Shown here: one piece after another, positions 8,401-16,627 of the stretch
Layout of the letters: every line of letters starts with the position of its first letter
How positions within the stretch are numbered: position 1 is the stretch's first letter
Assembly: GCF_008360935.1 (NCBI RefSeq)
Contig: NZ_SRXO01000006.1
Span: 1 to 64,000, forward strand
Source of the DNA: Siccirubricoccus phaeus
GTDB taxonomy: Bacteria; Pseudomonadota; Alphaproteobacteria; Acetobacterales; Acetobacteraceae
DNA length: 64,000 nt
Direction of reading: 5' to 3'
The notes under the pieces: generated by a model
Database searches by the model: none
The model's input: the letters and a program-made list of their open reading frames with translations, nothing else
What the model was told of the DNA's origin: nothing
Made by a program: the position numbers and the translations under genes

Positions 8401-9135
8401 GTTGCGGGCGGTGAAGGCTTCCAGCTCCGGGATCGCCTCGCGGCCGGTGCCCATCCAGAGCAGCGCCTGCCGCCAGGCGGCGGTCGCCGCGGTGCCGATG
8501 CGGGGATCGCCGGCCAGGCGGCGCAGCAGGGCGATGCCCTCGGCGCGGGAGGGTTCCCGATAGGTCAGAATGCGGCCGAGGGCGAGCCGGGCCTGCGGGT
8601 CGCCGGCCTGGCGGGCGGCGAGGGCGGCAAGCGCCTCCCGCGCCGCGGCCCAGCCCTGCTCCGTGCCGGCGAGCACAGTGTAGAATTCGACGGCCAGGGG
8701 GTCGGGCGGCGTCGCGGCGCCGAAGGCCTCGCGGTAGCGCGCCACCGCCTCGGCGGTCTGCCCGGCCGAGGCCAGGCGCCTGGCCTCCGCCAGGGCCTCG
8801 CGGTCGATGGCGGCGCCTCGCAGCCGGCTCTCCGCCGCGGCGAGGCGCGGATCGCCGGCGCCGACCGCGCGGCGCAGCCGGGCCAGCAGCGCCTCGGCCG
8901 CGGCGCGGTTGCCCTGCGCCGCCTCGGCCGCCGCGGCGCCGGCCAGCGCATCCGGGTTGGCGGGGTCGGCGCCGAGCACGCGGTTGAAGGCGGTGATCGC
9001 CAGCTCCGGCCGGTTCTCCCGCAGCCAGTGCTCGCCCTGCGCCAGCAGCGTGGCGAGCGCGTTCTGCTGCGCCATGGCGGCGCCGGGGGCGAGCAGCAGC
9101 CCGGCCGCGAGGGCGGCGGCGAGGCGCCGGCTCAC
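5449..9135 (-). CDS. bcsC: Cellulose synthase subunit C (TPR periplasmic scaffold and outer membrane porin)
   Basis: A 1228-residue export subunit that carries the glucan chain across periplasm and outer membrane. A signal peptide (residues 1-22, ending AAMA before QQ) leads into about 800 residues of alanine-rich tetratricopeptide repeats, for example AITAFNRVLGADPANPDALAG. The last 350 or so residues, beginning around MTAAPADNPFLRR, form the BcsC C-terminal beta-barrel and end YLRYRVEE with a charged tail. Translation starts at GTG 9135 in a GTGA overlap with bcsAB, so the two are coupled. No bcsD follows. Last gene of the operon. Confidence 0.95.
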   Translation of the reverse strand: MSRRLAAALAAGLLLAPGAAMAQQNALATLLAQGEHWLRENRPELAITAFNRVLGADPANPDALAGAAAAEAAQGNRAAAEALLARLRRAVGAGDPRLAAAESRLRGAAIDREALAEARRLASAGQTAEAVARYREAFGAATPPDPLAVEFYTVLAGTEQGWAAAREALAALAARQAGDPQARLALGRILTYREPSRAEGIALLRRLAGDPRIGTAATAAWRQALLWMGTGREAIPELEAFTARNPGDAAMAQRLAEARATPSGEPSPADMARQRGFEALEANRGRDAEAAFQAAIAADGSDADALGGLGIVRLRQGRAEEARALLERAVAAAPGRAGQWRQALDGASYVTELADARAAMRAGRTEAAEAALRQAVAREVPDRADAEALLGDILLRRGEAAAAEARYRAALARRPDFGAASIGLERALRDQGRIAEADDLARRRRGPAGPAVAGPGAALRAQAARTADPQEAVALLRAALAAEPGNAWIRLDLARAVTRQGRAAEGRALMAEGLGRGGAEARFAAALFAEDDGRLAEAAALLEQVPAAQRTPDMVRLLARARASAEVALAAEAARGALGYEGRNRLLAIAARPDPSGTMAAEVVRAFGRLRDRPGADEAARVALAANRQLQPAGRLAIAAALVEAGRPEAAQSLLAAAGGGNLTAEQRRQVAALQSGIAVRAADLANEAGDQAAGFEQLRPALERDPADPAANLALARLYTGANRSAEAVRVAETVLARDPGNLEARAAVVEAAIAAGNLRRAEAVLTEGRAAAPQEPRLLLLEARLARARGDSRTAERALDAAAAQRRAQTGADRRPQVTVAGMTAAPADNPFLRRAAGPEPSPPGDPVAADIEREREALREELGTRILAAPTIRARSGSGGVDRLDEVATAAEISGVPGRLGGRLALRATGVAISSGDMQNDVDTRRRFGSNALAGPEGGRANGDTTASGLGLDLAWRRRNFAVDVGTTPLGFRRTNVVGGVELAPLLTEKLRLRVTGERRAVTDSLLSWAGQRDPLSGQVWGGVVRSGGRAQLEYATGPASFYAGGGYAEFSGSGVVDNNRIEAGAGMSYAVYRQPEEELTAGLDLVYFAYDRNLRHFTLGHGGYFSPQSYAALNLPVDWRARSGDLSWRLGATLGFANWREDAVDVFPGDPARQGQLNAAAAGDATIRPRYAGQSQSGFTGGVRGDVEYALTPQLRLGAALRYDRAADWNEARGTFYLRYRVEE

Positions 9136-12100
9136 GAGCTTCGCTCCCGCAGCCGCCGCGCCGCCCGGGCGCGCAGCGCGCGCCGCAGCGGCAGGGCGAT
9201 CAGCAGGCAGGCGAGGGCGAGGACCGGCAGCATCACCAGCGGCCTCGTGCCCAGATAGAATTCCGGCCAGAGCCAGAGGGGCAGGCTGCCATGCCAGTAG
9301 GTGCGGCCGCTGCGGAAGGCCTCCACCCCGGCGGGGGTGACGAGGACCACATCCCCCTGCACCAGCGGCTGGCGCTGCGGGTCGCGCAGCGTCGCCAGCA
9401 CGGCCTGCAGCCCGGCCGGCACGGCGGAGACCAGCGCCACCACCGAACGGCCGGAGGCCAGCGGCGATTCGAAGCCGAGCAGCGCGCCGAAGCCTTCGGG
9501 CAGCGAGGCCAGCCGCGCCGCGGCACGCTGCCGCTCGGTATCCGGCGTGAGGCCGAAGGGCGAGGTCAGGGCGTGGCGGAAATTCTCGAGCGGGGTGGGC
9601 AGGGCCAGGGCGAGCCGGGTGCCCTCGAGCCGGACCGGCGCCTGGCCTTCGCGCAGCAGCGCGTTCAGCGCCGGCTGCCGGCCGAGCGGCCCGAGCAGGA
9701 TCAGGTTGCGCTCCGCGACCTCCTGCAGCCGCGACGGGCCGACCACGGCAAGCCCGGTCGCCGGCAGCCCGACCGTCGCGGCCAGCCGGCCGACCACTTC
9801 CAGGAAGGCGCTCATCTCCACCGCATTCGGTCGGTCCGGCAGCACGATGGCGGTTTCCGAGAGATCCGCCAGCCGGGTGAAGGGGAAGCCGGCGCCGGCG
9901 AAGAAGGCGAGGTTCGGCAGCACCGCGAAGCGATGCGCGCGCGAGAGGTCGATGGTGCTGTCCGGGTCGATCGAGGCCCGCACCTCGCTCGGCACGGCGG
10001 CGCAGTCGCCACGGTGCAGCGGCCGCATGTCGAAGCGGAGCTGCACCTCGTTCTGGCCGCTGATGAGGTAGGGCGGCACCTCCGTGCTGCCGCGCTGCAC
10101 CTCCGCCGGCCAGCCGAATCGCGCCAGCAGCCAGGAGAGCGGCCAGGGCCCGACCTCGCCGCGGAAGGGCAGGCTGCGCAGGTAGAAATCGCTGAAGGAG
10201 AGGTCGAGGCGGGAGACGCGGATATCCGTCACCGGCCCGGGCGGCGCCCGGAAGCCGACCTCGATGGGAATGCCATGGCCGCGCGCGACGTAAAGATCCG
10301 GCGCGGTGCGCAGCGGCACCGTCACCGGCCCCGGCGCGAAGCCGGAGGCCTGCAGCAGATCCGTATCCACCAGCTCGCCGAAGCGCACCGGGCGCTCATC
10401 GCTGATCCAGCGGGGCGCGTCATAGGGGCGGCGCGGCGCGACGTCCGGCGCCTCCACCAGGGCGCGCTCGCCGCTCAGCGCGGCGCGGCCGAAGGCGAGG
10501 GCGGTTGCCGCCGTCGCCGCCTCCGCCGCGTTGCGGCCGCCCACCACCAGAAGCTGGCCGAAGGCATCGTTGGGATTGGGCAGGACCGCCAGGGTTGGCC
10601 CTTCGATCGGCCCCAGTTCGAGCCCGGCCGCGCCCTGGCCGCCGACGACCATGACGACGGCATTGCCCTGTGCCGGCGGGGTGGCCGCGACCGGGAATTG
10701 CGCGCCGCGATACTCCGCCTGCACCGCGAACCAGGAGGCGGCGATGGCCGCCGCGCGCAGCGCCTCCGGCGAGGCGTCGCCCGGCAACACGAAGGGCAGG
10801 ACCAGCGGCAGGCGCAAGCGGCGACGGTCGAAGAAGGGCTCCGGCAGGCGCGCCAGGTCGCGCGGCATCGGCAACCGCTCGATCGTCAGGTGCAGGGCGG
10901 AGAGGTCGGAGACATTGGCCCAGAGCAGGCCGGAGAGCGGGTCGTTGCACTCCTGCGTGTAGCGGCCGGAGAAGCGGACGTTCAGCCGGTTCAGGTCGGT
11001 GAAGAAGAGCGGGCTGATGGGGAATTCCACCGGCCCGAAGCGCGGCGCGGTGCGGTCCGGCTGCACGGCGCCGATGAATTGCTCGTTCAGGGTGAAGGCG
11101 ATCTGGCTGTACTCCGGCAGCAGGGCCGGCGAGGTGGCGCCCGAGACGACCAGCCGCGCCTCCGTCACCACCTCATCGCCGCGCAGCCCGAACAGCACGC
11201 CCTGCAGGTCGGAAACCCCGCGGAGCTGCATCGGCCCGCGGATGCCGAGCTGGCGCAGGGTGAGGGTGGCATGGCGCACCCCGGGCGAGGGCGCGGCGGC
11301 GGCGGGCGGCGCCGCGGCGGGCGGCGCGGGCGCGGTCGCCTGCGGCGGGGCGGGCTGCTGCGGCGCGCCGGCGGGGGGGAGCTGCACGCCTTCCACCGGC
11401 GCCTCGGGCAGGCGCAGCTGCGGGATCCGCACCGGCGACTGCGCTGCCGCGCCGCCCGCCAGCAGGCAGGCCAGCAGCGCCGCGCCGAGGGCGCCGCCGC
11501 CCGAGATGCGCGGCGGCAGCACATCCGTCCGCCGCGGCACCTGCGGCCGGGCCGCGGCGGCCGGCGCGCGGGCGGCCGCGGCGGGGCGCCGCACCGGGCG
11601 GAACAGGCCGGTCTTGCCGACGAAGGCCGCGCCGGCGGCGCGCACCACATTCACCAGCGAGTGGAGAGGCCGGTCCTGCCCATGCTCCATCGCCTCCATC
11701 CAGGCATCGGCGCGGCTGAACACCAGGCGCACGATGGCGCCGTGGTCCTCCAGCGTGACCGGGGAGAAGCTGAGCGAGACATGCCGCTCGGCGACGCGCA
11801 GCACCGTCGCCGGCACCTCCACCTCGCCGTCGCCCAGGGTGAAGCGCGCGCGCAACGCGCCGGCCTGCAGCTCGGCATCGCCGTCCAGCAGGATGGCGGC
11901 GCCGCCGAGCGAGAGGTCGCGCGTCATGCCCGCCACCGCCGCGCCGCCCTCGCCGGTCAGCTCGACCGGGACGCTGGCGCGGGAGCGGGCGCTGACGCGG
12001 ATCTGCCGCCTTTCCCGCCCCACGGCCACGCCGGCGATGACCGGCACCAGGCACATGGCGGCCCAGAGGCCGTTCAGCAGGTAGGCCTGGAATTCCAGGC

Positions 12101-13703
12101 TGTCCGAGGGGTGGATGATGAGGCCGCGGATGCCGAAGCCGACGCCGGTGAGCAGCAGGGCGGTGAGGATCATGTTCGGCCAGACGGCGCGCAGGTCGTA
12201 ATAGCCTTCCGGCAGCAGCCCGCCCTTGTCGGTGACGTTGAACTTGCCCTTGGCCGGGTTGAGCAGCGTCACGAAGGTGAGGGGCAGCAGGTAGAAGACC
12301 ATCACCGTCTCGTAGATCTCGCTCCAGAAGGAGTGGCGGACGCGGCCGGAGAGCCGGCTGCCGGTGCCGACGGCATGGACGACGTGGGAGCCGGCATAGG
12401 CCGCGATGGCCAGCGGCGAGGCGGCGATGACGTTCTGCCCGAGCAGCAGGAAGGCCAGCGGCGAGGTCAGGAAGACCAGGCGGGGAATGGCGAAGAGGTA
12501 GTAGAAGGTGGCGCTGAAATAGCAGAGCCGCTGGGTCAGCCGGAGGCCGGAGGCGAGCAGCGGATTCTCCACCCGGAAGATCTGGATCATGCCGCGCGCC
12601 CAGCGCATGCGCTGGCCGATATGGATCAGCAGCCTTTCGGTGGCGAGGCCGGAGGCCAGCGGCACGCGCAGATAGGCGGTGCGCCAGCCGCGCCGCTGCA
12701 TCTTCAGCGAGCAGTGGCAATCCTCCGTCACCGTCTGGTGCGGCACGCCGCCGACCTCCTCCAGCGCCTCCCGCCGGATGACGGCGCAGGAGCCGCAGAA
12801 GAAGGCGGCGTCCCAGAGATCGTTCCCCGGCTGCACCACGCCGTAGAACATCTGGCCCTCATTCGGCACGTCGCGGCCGGCGGTCAGGTTCCGCTCGAAG
12901 GGGTCGGGCGAGTAGAAATGATGCGGCGTCTGCACCATGGCCAGCCGCCTGTCGCGGATGAGCCAGCCCAGGGTGCATTGCAGGAAGGCGCGGGTCGCCA
13001 CGTGGTCGCAGTCGAAGATCGCGATGAAGGGCGCCCTGGTGTGCTTCAGCGCATGGTTGATGTTGCCGGCCTTGGCGCCGTGATTGTCGCCGCGGATGAT
13101 GTAGCCGCAGCCGCATTCCTCGGCGAAGCGGCGGAATTCCGGGCGGCGGCCGTCATCCAGGATCCAGACTTTCAGCTTCTCCGGCGGCCAGTCCATCGCC
13201 AGGGCAGCGAGCACGGTGGGCCGCACCACGTCGAGGCTTTCATTGTAGGTCGGGACATAGACATCGACCTCCGGCCAGGCTTCGACCTCGCGCGGCATCG
13301 GCACCGGCTTGCGGTTCAGCGGCCAGAGCGTCTGGAAATAGCCGAGGAACATGGCGATGCCGGCATAGATCTCCGCCAGCACCAGCCCGTACATGAAGAA
13401 GGCCTGCCAGGGCGTGTCGGGTTCGATCGTCTCGGTCAGCCGCCAGTGCAGGTAGCGGGCGGTGACGCAGAGCGACAGCACGACGAGGAAGGCGGAGGCG
13501 GCCCGCCCCTCGATGCGGTTGACGAGGAGGAAGAGCAGCAGGCAGCCGATGGCGAAGACGAGCTGATCCTCGGCGGAGAGCGGCACGAAGAGGATGCCGG
13601 GCAGCAGCGCGAAGCCGAGCGCCGCGGCGCCGATGGCGACCGGCCGCGCGACGAGCCAGGGCAGGCGGCGCGCGGCCCGGCGCGCCAGCCGACGCAGCGT
13701 CAA
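9132..13703 (-). CDS. bcsAB: Fused cellulose synthase catalytic and periplasmic subunits (AcsAB type)
   Basis: A 1523-residue inner-membrane enzyme that polymerises UDP-glucose and moves the chain out. The BcsA part has N-terminal membrane helices, then the GT2 domain with DDG (183-185), DCD (231-233), TED (326-328) and QRMRW (364-368). More helices and a PilZ domain follow, where c-di-GMP would bind RVSAR (569-573) and DLSLGG (596-601). A proline/alanine linker (about 690-800) leads to the BcsB domain (about 800-1480) and a C-terminal helix with a basic tail. Komagataeibacter AcsAB has the same order and similar length. Start is TTG 13703 in a TTGA overlap with bcsQ; a TTG for the main enzyme may limit its synthesis. 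Confidence 0.96.
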   Translation of the reverse strand: MTLRRLARRAARRLPWLVARPVAIGAAALGFALLPGILFVPLSAEDQLVFAIGCLLLFLLVNRIEGRAASAFLVVLSLCVTARYLHWRLTETIEPDTPWQAFFMYGLVLAEIYAGIAMFLGYFQTLWPLNRKPVPMPREVEAWPEVDVYVPTYNESLDVVRPTVLAALAMDWPPEKLKVWILDDGRRPEFRRFAEECGCGYIIRGDNHGAKAGNINHALKHTRAPFIAIFDCDHVATRAFLQCTLGWLIRDRRLAMVQTPHHFYSPDPFERNLTAGRDVPNEGQMFYGVVQPGNDLWDAAFFCGSCAVIRREALEEVGGVPHQTVTEDCHCSLKMQRRGWRTAYLRVPLASGLATERLLIHIGQRMRWARGMIQIFRVENPLLASGLRLTQRLCYFSATFYYLFAIPRLVFLTSPLAFLLLGQNVIAASPLAIAAYAGSHVVHAVGTGSRLSGRVRHSFWSEIYETVMVFYLLPLTFVTLLNPAKGKFNVTDKGGLLPEGYYDLRAVWPNMILTALLLTGVGFGIRGLIIHPSDSLEFQAYLLNGLWAAMCLVPVIAGVAVGRERRQIRVSARSRASVPVELTGEGGAAVAGMTRDLSLGGAAILLDGDAELQAGALRARFTLGDGEVEVPATVLRVAERHVSLSFSPVTLEDHGAIVRLVFSRADAWMEAMEHGQDRPLHSLVNVVRAAGAAFVGKTGLFRPVRRPAAAARAPAAAARPQVPRRTDVLPPRISGGGALGAALLACLLAGGAAAQSPVRIPQLRLPEAPVEGVQLPPAGAPQQPAPPQATAPAPPAAAPPAAAAPSPGVRHATLTLRQLGIRGPMQLRGVSDLQGVLFGLRGDEVVTEARLVVSGATSPALLPEYSQIAFTLNEQFIGAVQPDRTAPRFGPVEFPISPLFFTDLNRLNVRFSGRYTQECNDPLSGLLWANVSDLSALHLTIERLPMPRDLARLPEPFFDRRRLRLPLVLPFVLPGDASPEALRAAAIAASWFAVQAEYRGAQFPVAATPPAQGNAVVMVVGGQGAAGLELGPIEGPTLAVLPNPNDAFGQLLVVGGRNAAEAATAATALAFGRAALSGERALVEAPDVAPRRPYDAPRWISDERPVRFGELVDTDLLQASGFAPGPVTVPLRTAPDLYVARGHGIPIEVGFRAPPGPVTDIRVSRLDLSFSDFYLRSLPFRGEVGPWPLSWLLARFGWPAEVQRGSTEVPPYLISGQNEVQLRFDMRPLHRGDCAAVPSEVRASIDPDSTIDLSRAHRFAVLPNLAFFAGAGFPFTRLADLSETAIVLPDRPNAVEMSAFLEVVGRLAATVGLPATGLAVVGPSRLQEVAERNLILLGPLGRQPALNALLREGQAPVRLEGTRLALALPTPLENFRHALTSPFGLTPDTERQRAAARLASLPEGFGALLGFESPLASGRSVVALVSAVPAGLQAVLATLRDPQRQPLVQGDVVLVTPAGVEAFRSGRTYWHGSLPLWLWPEFYLGTRPLVMLPVLALACLLIALPLRRALRARAARRLRERSS

Positions 13704-14503
13704 CGGCCGACCCCGGCCAGCACGCCCGCCGCCGCGCCGGCCGCGGGCAGGGCCGCATCCAGCGCCGCGACGATTTCGGCGAGGTCGCAGGCGGCGCGGG
13801 ATTTCGGCGCGTGGTCGGCCAGCAGGGCCTCGCAGGCCAGGGCCTCCGCCACCGCCTCGTCGCGGGCGACGAGGCCGAGCAGCCGGGCGCCGAGATGGCG
13901 CATGAGCGAGGCGGTCACCGAGGCGGAGAGCCGTTCGCCCTGATCCACCTGGTTCAGCACGAAGCGCAGCTTCGCGGCGAGGATGGCGCCCATGGTGCCG
14001 CGGCCGAAGAAGCGGCCGGAATCGATCTCCGGCAGGGTGGCGACGCTGCCGCCATCGGCCAGCAGCGGCACCAGGATGATGTCGGCGAGCGGCAGCGTGG
14101 CGAACAGGGTGCGGGAGACCCCGGGGGCGGTGTCCGCTACGATGGTGAGTCCCGGATCGGCCGAGGCCTCGCGCAGCGGCGCGACGAGCCGCTCGGGATC
14201 CGCCTCAATGGCGCGGGTCAGGGCGAGCCGCGCCGCCGCGTCCAGCGAGCCATAGGGCAGCAGGCTGACGCCGGAAGCGGTGCGGCGCAGCGCCGCGCGC
14301 CAGTCCGACGGCCGCTCCATCCCGGTCGCGAAGCCCGATTCCTCGGCCAGCGACAGGCCGAAATGCAGGCGCAGCGCGTTCTGCGGATCGAGGTCCACCG
14401 CCAGCACGCGGCGCCCGGCCCGGTGCAGCCCATGGGCGATATTGGCCGCCAGCATGGTCTTGCCGACGCCGCCCTTGGGCGAGCAAACGCAGATCAGCGC
14501 CAT
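13700..14503 (-). CDS. bcsQ: Cellulose operon MinD/ParA-like ATPase
   Basis: A 267-residue P-loop ATPase. Deviant Walker A is SPKGGVGKTMLAAN (residues 8-21), followed by DLDPQNALRLHFG, and Walker B-like TIVADTAPG. BcsQ proteins act in the cytoplasm to assemble or position the cellulose secretion complex. The C-terminal MRHLGARLLG and the location directly before bcsAB (4-bp overlap) support BcsQ over a general ParA. The start is ATG 14503; upstream sequence in this frame is only the shadow of the overlapping proline-rich gene. bcsQ is typical of enterobacterial-type operons and here accompanies an acetic-acid-bacterium fused bcsAB. Confidence 0.9.
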   Translation of the reverse strand: MALICVCSPKGGVGKTMLAANIAHGLHRAGRRVLAVDLDPQNALRLHFGLSLAEESGFATGMERPSDWRAALRRTASGVSLLPYGSLDAAARLALTRAIEADPERLVAPLREASADPGLTIVADTAPGVSRTLFATLPLADIILVPLLADGGSVATLPEIDSGRFFGRGTMGAILAAKLRFVLNQVDQGERLSASVTASLMRHLGARLLGLVARDEAVAEALACEALLADHAPKSRAACDLAEIVAALDAALPAAGAAAGVLAGVGR

Positions 14504-15012
14504 GACGAGACTCCGTCCGCGGACAGGGCCGCATCGAGCAGGGGAAAGCTCCGCCGCGTCGCCGCGGGCGCGGCCGCCTGCGCCTGGGCGGGCGATGCCT
14601 GGATGGGCGCGGCAGGGGGAGCCGGCGGCTCCTGGCCGATGGCGCGGGCCAGCAGGCTGAAGCCGATCCGCGGATCCGGGATGGGCAGCGCGGCGGGGGG
14701 CGGCGCCATGAACGGGGCTTCCGGCGGCGATTCGGCCGTCGGCCGCGGACCTGGCGCGGGCCGCGCCGGCGCCCCGGCGCCGCCGAGGCCGGCGATGACG
14801 CGCAGCACGGGCGTGCCCTCGCTCTGGGCGGGCGACAGGGCGGCGGGCGACAAGGTCAGGACGGTCGCGGTCTCGGTCGCCGGCTCCGCCTCGGCCGGTG
14901 GCGGGGCGGGCGGCGCGCGCCGGACCGGCGCGTTGTGGAAGCTTCGATAGGGGAGTCGCCCGACCCCTGTGAACTGCGCCAGGCGGCCGATATCCGGGTC
15001 GCGAGCCGTCAC
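14494..15012 (-). CDS. Proline-rich cellulose accessory protein (BcsH/BcsO/BcsP-like candidate)
   Basis: A protein of about 172 residues, largely disordered and rich in Pro and Ala. It has a short N-terminal motif, IGRLAQFTGVGRLPYRSF, and a C-terminal motif, RRSFPLLDAALS. The F-x-GV...Y-R-x-F opening resembles the N-terminus of the Komagataeibacter cellulose-complementing protein (CcpAx/BcsH) and of small BcsO/P/R accessory proteins. This is from memory, not a search. Of several clustered starts (TTG 15018, GTG 15015, GTG 15012) the last has GGAG at the best distance. It overlaps bcsQ by 10 bp, so it is co-translated. Inferred role: a scaffold or regulator binding BcsQ or BcsAB. Confidence 0.65.
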   Translation of the reverse strand: MTARDPDIGRLAQFTGVGRLPYRSFHNAPVRRAPPAPPPAEAEPATETATVLTLSPAALSPAQSEGTPVLRVIAGLGGAGAPARPAPGPRPTAESPPEAPFMAPPPAALPIPDPRIGFSLLARAIGQEPPAPPAAPIQASPAQAQAAAPAATRRSFPLLDAALSADGVSSWR

Positions 15013-15108
15013 CACCAACTCCGTTCACTCGGTCGCCGAGGTGGAAATCGCCGGCAGACTTCCTTAATAGCTAGAAAATCCTAAGCCCCCCTGCCACCAA
15101 AAAATGAT

Positions 15109-16191
15109 TCATGTTGCGCGGCTTGCAACCATTACGAGCATCTTCAGTGCGGCAGAGTAGTAATCGTCGGCCGTTTCGATCCGGAGTGGGGCCGAATAGG
15201 CGCGGCCGGCCGCCGCTTCCGCGATGAGGCCGGCGATGGCGCGGACGCCGCCCGAAGCCGGGTAATCCGCCAGCGCATTGGTGCTGAGATCCGCCCAGGC
15301 CGGCGGGGCGGGATGCGCCGGGTCGGTCCAGAATTGCAGCGCCGCCAGCGCCGCCGGCTCCCTGGCGTAGCCGGCCCAGGCCAGCAGCAGCGGCACCCGC
15401 ACGGCGTCGAAGGAGAAGCGGGGCGGCCATCCCTCGGCCGGGGTCATGCGGTAGTCGGACCGGGCGATGGCGAGCCAATCCGGCGGCAACCCCCAGCGCC
15501 CGAAGCGGGCCGTCCGCAGCAGCGCGAGCCCGTCGGTGCGGAGCTGCCGCCAGCGGGCATCCGGCACCACGCTCTCCAGCGCCGCGAAGGCGGGGAAGAC
15601 GAGGTAGGAGGGGTTCAGGACCAGCCGCCGTTCATCCTCGAAGCCGGTGATGCCGGGGAGCAGGGCGAGATGGCCGCGCACGCTCCGCGTCAGCAGGCGC
15701 AGCACGTCCCGGCCGATCGCCGCCGCCGCCGCCGTCAAGGCCGGGTCCGCCCAGGCCTCCCCGGCGCGCGCCAGGGCCCAGGCGATGTAGAGATCGCCAT
15801 CCGTGGCGTTGTTCGGGTCATCCACTGAGACCGGCGCGCCCGGGCGGAAGCGCCAGGAATGCAGCGCGTCACCCCGGCGCTTGAGGGTGCTGCGGGTCCA
15901 TTGGTAGAGCAGGCGGAAGGTGGCGCGGTCGCCATGGGCCTGGGCCAAGAGCATGCCCCAGCCCTGCCCCTCCGAATGCGAGACGCTGCCATTGCCGGTA
16001 TCCACCACGCGCCCGTCGGCGGTGATGAAGCGGTCCCGGAATTGCTGCCAGGTGGCGTCCCGCGCCGCGCCGGCCAGCCGGGGCGTGACCAGGGCGGCGC
16101 CGAGCACGGCGCAGAGGCGGCGACCGACCGGCAGGCGTCCCGGGGAAGGGAATCGGGCCGCGCCGGGCCAGGTCTCAATGGTGCGGTGCAT
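15109..16191 (-). CDS. bcsZ: Cellulose operon endo-1,4-beta-glucanase (GH8)
   Basis: A 360-residue secreted cellulase of glycoside hydrolase family 8, needed in cellulose producers for orderly chain release. The family signature VSHSEGQGWGMLLA (catalytic Glu74) and ATDGDLYIAWAL (Asp131/Asp133) are intact, as are NPSYLVFPAF and LSTNALADYP. A basic region and hydrophobic segment (residues about 22-41, ending LAGA) act as the signal peptide. The start ATG 16191 is preceded by a GAGG site. It is the first gene of the operon, so the promoter is probably upstream within 16192-16627. The 90 bp after it (15019-15108) are AT-richer and could hold a second promoter for the downstream genes. Confidence 0.93.
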   Translation of the reverse strand: MHRTIETWPGAARFPSPGRLPVGRRLCAVLGAALVTPRLAGAARDATWQQFRDRFITADGRVVDTGNGSVSHSEGQGWGMLLAQAHGDRATFRLLYQWTRSTLKRRGDALHSWRFRPGAPVSVDDPNNATDGDLYIAWALARAGEAWADPALTAAAAAIGRDVLRLLTRSVRGHLALLPGITGFEDERRLVLNPSYLVFPAFAALESVVPDARWRQLRTDGLALLRTARFGRWGLPPDWLAIARSDYRMTPAEGWPPRFSFDAVRVPLLLAWAGYAREPAALAALQFWTDPAHPAPPAWADLSTNALADYPASGGVRAIAGLIAEAAAGRAYSAPLRIETADDYYSAALKMLVMVASRAT

Positions 16192-16627
16192 CGTTCATCG
16201 CCTCGGTATGTCGTCAGATGCGCCGGACGGTGGCTTCATGCAACGCTGGCGGAGGGGTTTGGTCGTCTCGGCTGCGGGATGGCGTGGCGGTAATTGTGCG
16301 GGCGGGGGTGACGGCCAGGCAGGGGGCAGGTCGAAGCGGCGTGCATTGCGCGGTTCCTGGCGTGGCGGCCGTTACCGGCGGGCAGCGGGCGGGCCGTACC
16401 GGCCCGGCCATGTCAGGCCGGTACGGATCCGGAGGTTCCTGCGGCGGCGCTTCATGGCCGGGGCCTGCCCCACCTCCGATACGCACGCTCAGGCCGATCG
16501 GGCGCGAGCCTTGTGTGATGGCGGCGGGATGCTCGGAAATCGGATGCCTTCCGCTTTGCGATGTTGTCTCCCCTGAAGCCGACAGGGGCCCGATCCGTGC
16601 GGCTGTACCCCTGCTGGTCCGGCCGTT
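16192..16627. other. Intergenic region upstream of the cellulose operon
   Basis: A gene-free stretch of 436 bp between the PHP-UvrD gene's stop and the bcsZ start, both on the minus strand. Short open frames here have no family-like features and repetitive Pro/Arg composition. The region should carry the cellulose operon promoter. I cannot point to convincing -35/-10 boxes. Its one clear structure is the inverted repeat at 16394-16426. Confidence 0.5.
16394..16426. repeat. 11-bp perfect inverted repeat upstream of bcsZ
   Basis: CCGTACCGGCC at 16394-16404 and its exact reverse complement GGCCGGTACGG at 16416-16426 are separated by 11 bp. The centre-to-centre spacing of 22 bp is about two helical turns, as expected for a dimeric regulator site. 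It lies about 200 bp upstream of the operon's first start codon. A terminator for the upstream helicase gene is an alternative, but there is no T-run. Confidence 0.5.

Noticed and set aside
7042-9258. A 738-codon plus-strand frame opposite bcsC
   Set aside because: Low-complexity Gly/Arg/Ala shadow of the TPR region; no motif or ribosome site.
9291-13943. A 1550-codon open frame on the plus strand across bcsAB
   Set aside because: It is the antisense shadow of a GC-rich gene: composition is Arg/Gly/His/Gln-rich with no domain, while the minus strand encodes a complete AcsAB-type protein.
16214-16486. A 90-codon minus-strand frame before bcsZ
   Set aside because: Pro/Arg/Thr-rich, no ribosome site, spans the inverted repeat; better explained as regulatory DNA.
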